In this document: positions 6,530 through 10,828 of the stretch, one piece after another
How the letters are laid out: the number at the start of each line of letters is the position of its first letter
How positions within the stretch are numbered: position 1 is the first letter of the stretch
Origin: Asaia bogorensis
GTDB taxonomy: Bacteria; Pseudomonadota; Alphaproteobacteria; Acetobacterales; Acetobacteraceae
Direction of reading: 5' to 3'
Assembly: GCA_945886995.1 (NCBI GenBank)
Contig: CAMCZJ010000099.1
Location: 1 to 10,828, forward strand
Length of the DNA: 10,828 nt
The notes under the pieces: generated by a model
Seen by the model: the letters and a program-made list of their open reading frames with translations, nothing else
Databases searched by the model: none
What the model was told of the DNA's origin: nothing
Made by a program: the position numbers and the translations under genes

Positions 6530-7706
6530 CCCCCAGATGGGGCAAAGCACGGTATTCCTGGCTTTGCATTTCCGTAAGGCGTGAGGCGGTGCGTTCAAAC
6601 ATGGCGGCATTAGTGCCGCGTTCATAAAGCTGGTCCGGGGTGGAAGCCGCACTCGCGACCAGTTTGCAGCGGTGTTCGTAAAGCGTGTCTATGCAGGTGA
6701 TGAAGCGCCTTGCCTTGTCGAAATTCTCTGGCCCCAGGCGGGGGATGTTATCCACCACCAGGCTATGGAAAGCCTCCGCAATCGCCAGATAATCCGCCGG
6801 GCCCAAGGGTTTGCCGCAAAGCTGGTTGAAATCGAATCGCGCCACACCCCTGGCGGCTTCCGGCACCTCGATCACCCGGCCAAGCAGAGGGAGTTCCATG
6901 GGCTCCCCCCTCTCCTGGCCGGTCAGGGCGGCGAAGGCGGCATCCAAAGCGGCCTCGGCGCGGCCATCGGCGGGAACATGCCAGGTCGGCAGGCTCCGGA
7001 TTCTCTCCCGCCGGTAATCCCGCGCCGCCACCAGGGGCCAGACCTCCACATGCCGCTTAATCAGCGCAATGAAGGGCAGGAAGGCATCGTGCCCCGGCTG
7101 GCCCTTGAACAAATCATCCGGGTCAGTGTTGGACGTTGCCACCACCACCGTGCCACGGGCGAACAGCGCCTCAAACAGCCGGCCCAGGATCATGGCATCG
7201 GCAATGTCATGCACCTGGAATTCATCAAAGCAGAGCAAGGCGGCATCGGCGGCGATGGAATCAGCCAAGGGCGGGATCGGGTCCGCGCTATCGCCATGCG
7301 CCTGCTTCCAGCCATGAATGCGCCGATGGGCCTGCTGCATGAAGGCGTGGAAATGCAGCCTTTGCTTGCGGGGCACTTCGGCGGTTTCAAAGAACAGGTC
7401 CATGAGCATGGATTTACCGCGCCCGACTTCCCCCACCAGGTAAAGCCCTTGCGGGGGCTCTGGGCGCGGCGGGGGAGCAGCACGGCCAAAAATCCGGCCG
7501 AGCAGCCCGGCAGGCTTGGGCGGCGGCTCCAAAGGCGCGGGGTCATAACCGCCAAGCGCCTGCCAAAGCGCCTGCAAACGCTCAGTCGCTGCGGCCTGGG
7601 CTGGATCAGGCGCGACTTCGCCACTGGCCAGCCGGGCCTGATAGGCGGGCCATGGCCCAAGCGGCGCAGCTTGGGGTTTCGAGTCGATGTCCTTCAAAAG
7701 GTCCAT
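6513..7706 (-). CDS. zapE: AFG1/ZapE-family P-loop ATPase
   Basis: AFG1-like ATPase, called ZapE in E. coli, where it associates with FtsZ during division. The mitochondrial relative AFG1/LACE1 acts in turnover of respiratory-chain subunits. The protein is 397 residues against about 375 in E. coli. Walker A is GEVGRGKS (92-99), Walker B is LLCFDE (157-162) followed by FQVHDIADAM, and a sensor-like TSN is at 191-193. The family C-terminal signature FERTASRLTEMQS lies at 370-382. An Ala/Pro-rich insert at about 55-86 precedes Walker A and accounts for some of the extra length. I see no signal peptide or membrane segment. The ATG at 7706 lacks a strong Shine-Dalgarno site, but no better start precedes Walker A. 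It heads the mdh-suc gene run, a linkage I recall as common in Alphaproteobacteria. Its cellular substrate here is unknown. Confidence 0.95.
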   Translation of the reverse strand: MDLLKDIDSKPQAAPLGPWPAYQARLASGEVAPDPAQAAATERLQALWQALGGYDPAPLEPPPKPAGLLGRIFGRAAPPPRPEPPQGLYLVGEVGRGKSMLMDLFFETAEVPRKQRLHFHAFMQQAHRRIHGWKQAHGDSADPIPPLADSIAADAALLCFDEFQVHDIADAMILGRLFEALFARGTVVVATSNTDPDDLFKGQPGHDAFLPFIALIKRHVEVWPLVAARDYRRERIRSLPTWHVPADGRAEAALDAAFAALTGQERGEPMELPLLGRVIEVPEAARGVARFDFNQLCGKPLGPADYLAIAEAFHSLVVDNIPRLGPENFDKARRFITCIDTLYEHRCKLVASAASTPDQLYERGTNAAMFERTASRLTEMQSQEYRALPHLGGQGPA

Positions 7707-7809
7707 ACAGGGCGCTTAACCCGACAGCCGCGCGCCCACAATCCGAACAGCATTGATCGCTTGCGATGAAGCATTTAGTGACGAGCAATCATCCAAGGCG
7801 TGACATTCC
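7707..7809. promoter_or_regulatory. Divergent intergenic region between zapE and the glycosyltransferase gene
   Basis: This 103-bp gap must hold the 5' signals for both divergent genes. It contains the small palindrome ATCGC-TT-GCGAT (7756-7767), which could be an operator or chance. I found no convincing -35/-10 pair on either strand. On the plus side AAGG (7795-7798) is a usable but distant ribosome site, 11 bases before the ATG at 7810. Confidence 0.4.
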
Positions 7810-9483
7810 ATGACCCGTTCTGTTGCTATTCTTTATGCTGCCGATGGCTTTGTTTCCCAGGGCCGCGCCATGCTTGGCCGGCGCGTGGCGGGCGATAGCT
7901 TTCTGAATGGCTTACTCCGCCATGGCGGGCTTGAAAGCCTGGTCGGGCTGATGCTGAACGATAACGAAGCCAAGGCCTTTCCGGGGGAGATCCAGGCCCG
8001 AGCCCCAGGGCTTCAGGTGCGGATGGCAAATTACGAAACGCCGCAGGCAGTGCTGGATGCCGGCACCTTGTTCCTGCCGGGACCGGGGCTTGAAAACTAT
8101 GCCTTTTGGCGGCGGCGGATCGGCAATCAGCGCGGCTTCAGCCTATGCGGCGTGACGCATACCACCTCCACCGACCGGGTGATGCAGGCGCTGGCCACGG
8201 GCCTGACAGCGCCAGTGCAGCCTTGGGATGCGATTATCTGCACGTCCCGCGCGGTACAGAGCATGGTGCGACGGCAATTGCAGGAAAATGTGCATTATTT
8301 GCAAACGGCGCTGGGGGCCACACGGGTTGGCGTGCCCTTGCTGCCCATGATCCCGCTTGGCGTGGATTGCGATGCCTTCAAGCGCGACCCGGCGCTGGGT
8401 GCCGCTTACCGCCAGGAATTGGGGATTGGGGCTGAGGATATCGCCATTATTCTGGTGGCCCGCCTTTCCAATGCGACGAAGTTTTCTCCCCTGCCCATGT
8501 ATCTGGCCCTGCAACGCGCTGCGGAACGGCGCGGGCGGAAGCTGCATTTGCTGCTGGCAGGATCAATTGAAGGCGATGGGTCGCGCCCTGCCTTTACCGA
8601 GGGCGCGCAGAAAGCCTGCCCGGATGTGACCGTGCATTTCGTGGATGGCCAGAATGCGGAAATCCGCGCCAAGGCCTGGGCGGCGGCGGATATCTTCACC
8701 CTGCCCGTGGATAATGTGCAGGAAACCTTCGGCCTTGCCCCGGTGGAAGCCATGGCGGCGGGATTGCCCGTGGTGGTGACAGATTGGGATGGCTTCCGCG
8801 ATACGGTGGAAGATGGCGTGACGGGGTTTCGCATCCCGACCATGATGGGTGGCAATGGTTATGCCATTTCGATGCGCTATCAGATGGGAGCTGATGACTA
8901 CAACGCCTATTTGCGCAGTACATCGCAGGCAATTGCCATGGATATTGGCGCGGCGGCAGATGCCTATTATCGCCTTGCCGAAGATGCCGCCCTGCGTCGG
9001 CAAATGGGCGAAGCGGCGCAGGCCAGGGCGCGGCGGCTTTATGATTGGTCCGCCGTCATCCCCCAATACCTGGCGCTTTGGCAGGAACAGGGGCGCATCC
9101 GCACCAATGCAAAGGAATTCGCGCCCCTGATCAAAGGCCGTCAGCCGGCGCCAACCCGCCCTGACCCCTTCATGCTATTCGCCGATTACCCAACCCATCG
9201 GCTGGAACCCGGCCAACGCGTGAGCCTGGTGCCAGGGGCGAATTTGGACCTGCTGCGGGAACGCGCGGCAATTCCGGGCGCCGTGGCACGCGGTACCCTG
9301 CTGCCTTCCCTGAATGGCTTTGCCATGATGCTGGATCGGCTTTCCCAGGGCAGCATGACCGCGGCGGAATTGGGCGGCTGCTTGCCGGCGGACCAACGCC
9401 CCCGCGCCGGGGCTGGCATGGTTTGGATGATGAAGCTTGGGCTTGTCACCATTGTTCCGGCAGGAGAAGCGAGCAGCGGATAG
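7810..9483 (+). CDS. Glycosyltransferase, GT4-like GT-B fold, with C-terminal extension
   Basis: Probable retaining glycosyltransferase of the GT4 (group 1) type. Donor and acceptor cannot be named. It is 557 residues, longer than the usual 350-420. The N-terminal half has GT-B features: THTTS (116-120), PWDAIICTSRAVQSM (138-152) and IPLGVDCDAF (181-190). The C-terminal GT1 domain has VARLSNATKF (216-225), the EX7E motif with E305 and E313 in QETFGLAPVEAMAAGLPVVV, then TDWDGFRDTVEDGVTGF (324-340). After about residue 435 the family domain ends. A further 120 residues contain PDPFMLFADYPT (451-462) and a segment at about 500-548 that looks like a winged helix (LDRLSQGSMTAAEL, then MVWMMKLGLVTI). 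No signal peptide or membrane helix is seen, so it is probably cytosolic or peripheral. It stands alone between zapE and recA, with no sugar-pathway neighbours to identify a product. Start is ATG at 7810. Confidence 0.88.
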   Translation: MTRSVAILYAADGFVSQGRAMLGRRVAGDSFLNGLLRHGGLESLVGLMLNDNEAKAFPGEIQARAPGLQVRMANYETPQAVLDAGTLFLPGPGLENYAFWRRRIGNQRGFSLCGVTHTTSTDRVMQALATGLTAPVQPWDAIICTSRAVQSMVRRQLQENVHYLQTALGATRVGVPLLPMIPLGVDCDAFKRDPALGAAYRQELGIGAEDIAIILVARLSNATKFSPLPMYLALQRAAERRGRKLHLLLAGSIEGDGSRPAFTEGAQKACPDVTVHFVDGQNAEIRAKAWAAADIFTLPVDNVQETFGLAPVEAMAAGLPVVVTDWDGFRDTVEDGVTGFRIPTMMGGNGYAISMRYQMGADDYNAYLRSTSQAIAMDIGAAADAYYRLAEDAALRRQMGEAAQARARRLYDWSAVIPQYLALWQEQGRIRTNAKEFAPLIKGRQPAPTRPDPFMLFADYPTHRLEPGQRVSLVPGANLDLLRERAAIPGAVARGTLLPSLNGFAMMLDRLSQGSMTAAELGGCLPADQRPRAGAGMVWMMKLGLVTIVPAGEASSG

Positions 9484-9525
9484 GCGGGGGGCGGGGCTAC
9501 TAGAAATAAAGCTTTCTCGCCAGAT

Positions 9526-9540
9526 GTTCCATTTTTGTTC
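9526..9540 (+). promoter_or_regulatory. LexA (SOS) box upstream of recA
   Basis: GTTC (9526-9529), seven bases, then GTTC (9537-9540). This is an exact match to the direct-repeat LexA operator GTTC-N7-GTTC known from Alphaproteobacteria. It lies 177 bp before the recA ATG and 42 bp after the glycosyltransferase stop. It abuts a good -35-like TTGCCA, so LexA bound here would block that promoter. It implies DNA-damage induction of recA; lexA itself is not in the window. Confidence 0.85.
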
Positions 9541-9569
9541 TTGCCAAAACCCTAACTCTCCGGCATGTT
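9541..9569 (+). promoter_or_regulatory. Candidate recA promoter
   Basis: TTGCCA (9541-9546; five of six bases of the -35 consensus) is followed after 17 bases by CATGTT (9564-9569; three of six of the -10). It directly follows the LexA box, an arrangement that suits repression. A second candidate is CTGACG (9613-9618), 16 bases, TACCAT (9635-9640), four of six at each element. The first would give a leader of roughly 140 bases and the second roughly 70. Sequence alone does not decide between them. Confidence 0.35.
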
Positions 9570-9633
9570 TCCCTTGCACCGAATCGGGGTCTCAGGGCCT
9601 TGTGACGGGGCGCTGACGAATTTTCTGGTCTCC

Positions 9634-9690
9634 CTACCATAAGCTGTGGTAGCTGCGGCCAAAATCGCGTTATGGTTGAAATTACCACGG
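9634..9690 (+). other. Structured recA 5' leader: alternative stems
   Basis: Several segments built on ACCA/TGGT are mutually complementary. CTACCA (9634-9639) pairs with TGGTAG (9647-9652) across a 7-base loop. ACCATAA (9636-9642) pairs with TTATGGT (9670-9676). CTGTGGTAG (9644-9652) pairs with TTACCACGG (9682-9690), nine pairs including two G-U. The last two interlace and could form a pseudoknot, while the first excludes both. The block ends 16 bases before the recA ribosome site AGGGG (9707-9711). A regulatory role is an inference. If the downstream promoter candidate is used, part of the first arm would not be transcribed. Confidence 0.35.
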
Positions 9691-9717
9691 GTCACTAACC
9701 AGCATCAGGGGTGCAGC

Positions 9718-10764
9718 ATGGATAAGGGAAAGGCGCTCGACGCAGCGCTCAGCCAGATCGAAAGGGCCTTCGGCAAGGGCTCCATCATGCGCCTCGGCGC
9801 CAAGCAATCCCAGCAGGGCGATATTGAGGTGATATCCTCAGGCTCGCTTGGGCTTGACCTGGCGCTTGGCATTGGCGGTCTGCCCAAGGGGCGCATTGTT
9901 GAAATCTACGGGCCGGAATCCTCAGGCAAAACCACGCTCGCGCTGCATGTCATTGCGGAAGCGCAGAAGCGCGGCGGCACCTGCGCCTTTGTGGATGCGG
10001 AACATGCGCTCGACCCCGGCTATGCCAGGAAGCTTGGCGTGGATGTGGACAACCTGCTGATCAGCCAGCCCGATGCCGGCGAACAGGCGCTGGAGATTGC
10101 CGATACGCTGGTGCGTTCCGGCGCGGTTGATGTGTTGGTGGTCGATTCCGTTGCAGCCCTGGTGCCGCGGGCGGAATTGGAAGGCGAAATGGGCGATACC
10201 CATGTCGGGCTCCATGCGCGGCTGATGTCGCAAGCGCTCCGCAAGCTCACGGGGTCGGTTTCCAAATCCAATACGCTGCTGATTTTCCTGAACCAGATCC
10301 GCCTCAAGATCGGGGTGATGTTCGGCAATCCGGAAACCACCACGGGCGGCAATGCGCTGAAATTCTACGCGTCAGTCCGTATGGAAATCCGCCGCATCGG
10401 CGCCATCAAGGATCGTGATGAGGTGACGGGTAACCACACCCGCGTGAAGGTAGTGAAGAACAAGGTGGCGCCCCCCTTCCGCGAGGTGGAATTCGACATC
10501 ATGTATGGCGAGGGTATCAGCAAGCTTGGTGAATTGATTGATCTTGGCGTGAAGGCCAATATTGTCGAGAAATCGGGCGCCTGGTTCTCCTGCGACAGTC
10601 AGCGCATCGGCCAGGGGCGTGAAAACGCCAAGAACTTCCTGCGCGAACATCCAGATATGGCGGCTTCCATCGAACAGCGCATTCGTGGCCAGGCCGTCGT
10701 ATTGTCTGAGAAGATGCTCTCCGGTGATGTCACCGAAGAAGAAGAAAAGGCGGCTGCGGAATAG
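9718..10764 (+). CDS. recA: Recombinase RecA
   Basis: RecA forms ATP-dependent filaments on single-stranded DNA, catalyses strand exchange, and as coprotease triggers LexA self-cleavage in the SOS response. It is 348 residues, typical for Alphaproteobacteria. Walker A is GPESSGKT (65-72). The catalytic glutamate is E95 in FVDAEHALDP. Walker B is VLVVDSVAAL (139-148). Loop L1 is around GEMGDTHVGLHARLM (156-170), and loop L2 is FGNPETTTGGNALKFY (202-217). A histidine at 166 in L1 replaces the Gln or Ala more often seen there. The C-terminus ends in a short acidic tail (GDVTEEEEK, 336-344). I chose the ATG at 9718 because AGGGG lies 6 bases upstream and the family N-terminus MDKGKALDAALSQIE begins here. 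A GTG at 9646 in frame would add 24 residues that do not resemble RecA. Regulation by LexA is indicated by the box at 9526-9540. Confidence 0.99.
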   Translation: MDKGKALDAALSQIERAFGKGSIMRLGAKQSQQGDIEVISSGSLGLDLALGIGGLPKGRIVEIYGPESSGKTTLALHVIAEAQKRGGTCAFVDAEHALDPGYARKLGVDVDNLLISQPDAGEQALEIADTLVRSGAVDVLVVDSVAALVPRAELEGEMGDTHVGLHARLMSQALRKLTGSVSKSNTLLIFLNQIRLKIGVMFGNPETTTGGNALKFYASVRMEIRRIGAIKDRDEVTGNHTRVKVVKNKVAPPFREVEFDIMYGEGISKLGELIDLGVKANIVEKSGAWFSCDSQRIGQGRENAKNFLREHPDMAASIEQRIRGQAVVLSEKMLSGDVTEEEEKAAAE

Positions 10765-10775
10765 AGCTGGCTGCT

Positions 10776-10809
10776 GCGACCGGACCGCATTTCCTTACGG
10801 TCTGGTCGT
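10776..10809 (+). terminator. Strong inverted repeat downstream of recA, probable terminator
   Basis: The arm at 10776-10787 pairs with 10798-10809 across a 10-base loop, giving 12 pairs of which two are G-U. It begins 11 bases after the recA stop. The bases after it are pyrimidine-rich (TTCCCTCCTTC) but not a true T-run, so it may act as a weak intrinsic terminator or a 3'-end stabiliser. It could instead belong to the leader of whatever gene follows beyond the window. Confidence 0.55.
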
Positions 10810-10828
10810 TCCCTCCTTCGGGGGTATT

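Noticed and set aside
5481..6584. Plus-strand open frame (367 codons) antisense to mdh
   Set aside because: Same shadow composition, opposite a full-length conserved mdh, with no recognisable domain.
6672..7769. Plus-strand open frame (365 codons) antisense to zapE
   Set aside because: No domain is seen, and the opposite strand encodes all ZapE family motifs at the expected length.
8143..9066. Minus-strand open frames opposite the glycosyltransferase gene
   Set aside because: Several overlapping frames with shadow-like composition and no motifs, while the plus strand carries a full GT-B protein.
9501..9516. AGAAA/TTTCT inverted repeat after the glycosyltransferase stop as a terminator
   Set aside because: The stem is AT-rich and short and has no following T-run, so it would be a very weak hairpin.
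9581..9585. GAATC, a possible CcrM (GANTC) methylation site between the LexA box and recA
   Set aside because: A single such site is expected by chance at this spacing, so it gives no support for cell-cycle control.
9646..9717. In-frame GTG start adding 24 residues to RecA
   Set aside because: The added residues do not resemble RecA N-termini, and they overlap the structured leader. The ATG at 9718 has a good ribosome site and the family start.

Overview
The window is chromosomal core-gene DNA from an alphaproteobacterium. The best guess is Rhodospirillales, perhaps Acetobacteraceae. This rests on the GC-rich composition, the run zapE-mdh-sucC-sucD-sucA-sucB, a lactate-dehydrogenase-like malate dehydrogenase, and a recA preceded by the alphaproteobacterial LexA box GTTC-N7-GTTC. 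No database search was possible, so the genus is open.

Minus strand, 7706 down to 1: six genes run in one direction. zapE (AFG1-type ATPase) comes first, then mdh, sucC, sucD, sucA and the first 94 codons of sucB, which leaves the window at its left edge. Together they carry 2-oxoglutarate to succinyl-CoA (SucA and SucB, with an Lpd expected outside the window), succinyl-CoA to succinate with nucleotide triphosphate formation (SucCD), and malate to oxaloacetate (Mdh). Spacing varies: 3 bases between sucC and sucD, 29 between sucA and sucB, 58 between mdh and sucC, 75 between zapE and mdh, and 153 between sucD and sucA. The wider gaps contain inverted repeats. The clearest is a perfect 9-bp terminator-like hairpin followed by T4 between mdh and sucC.

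Plus strand, 7810 to the right edge: a GT4-type glycosyltransferase is divergent from zapE across a 103-bp gap. It carries an unusual C-terminal extension of about 120 residues that looks partly like a winged helix. A 234-bp gap follows with a LexA box, candidate promoters and a stretch of nested or competing inverted repeats, and then recA. A strong inverted repeat lies just after recA.

I see no mobile element, CRISPR array, tRNA, rRNA, toxin-antitoxin pair or defence system. Every gene product except the glycosyltransferase belongs to a well-known family. The points worth a second look are the untranslated leaders and the glycosyltransferase C-terminus, not a new multi-gene system.
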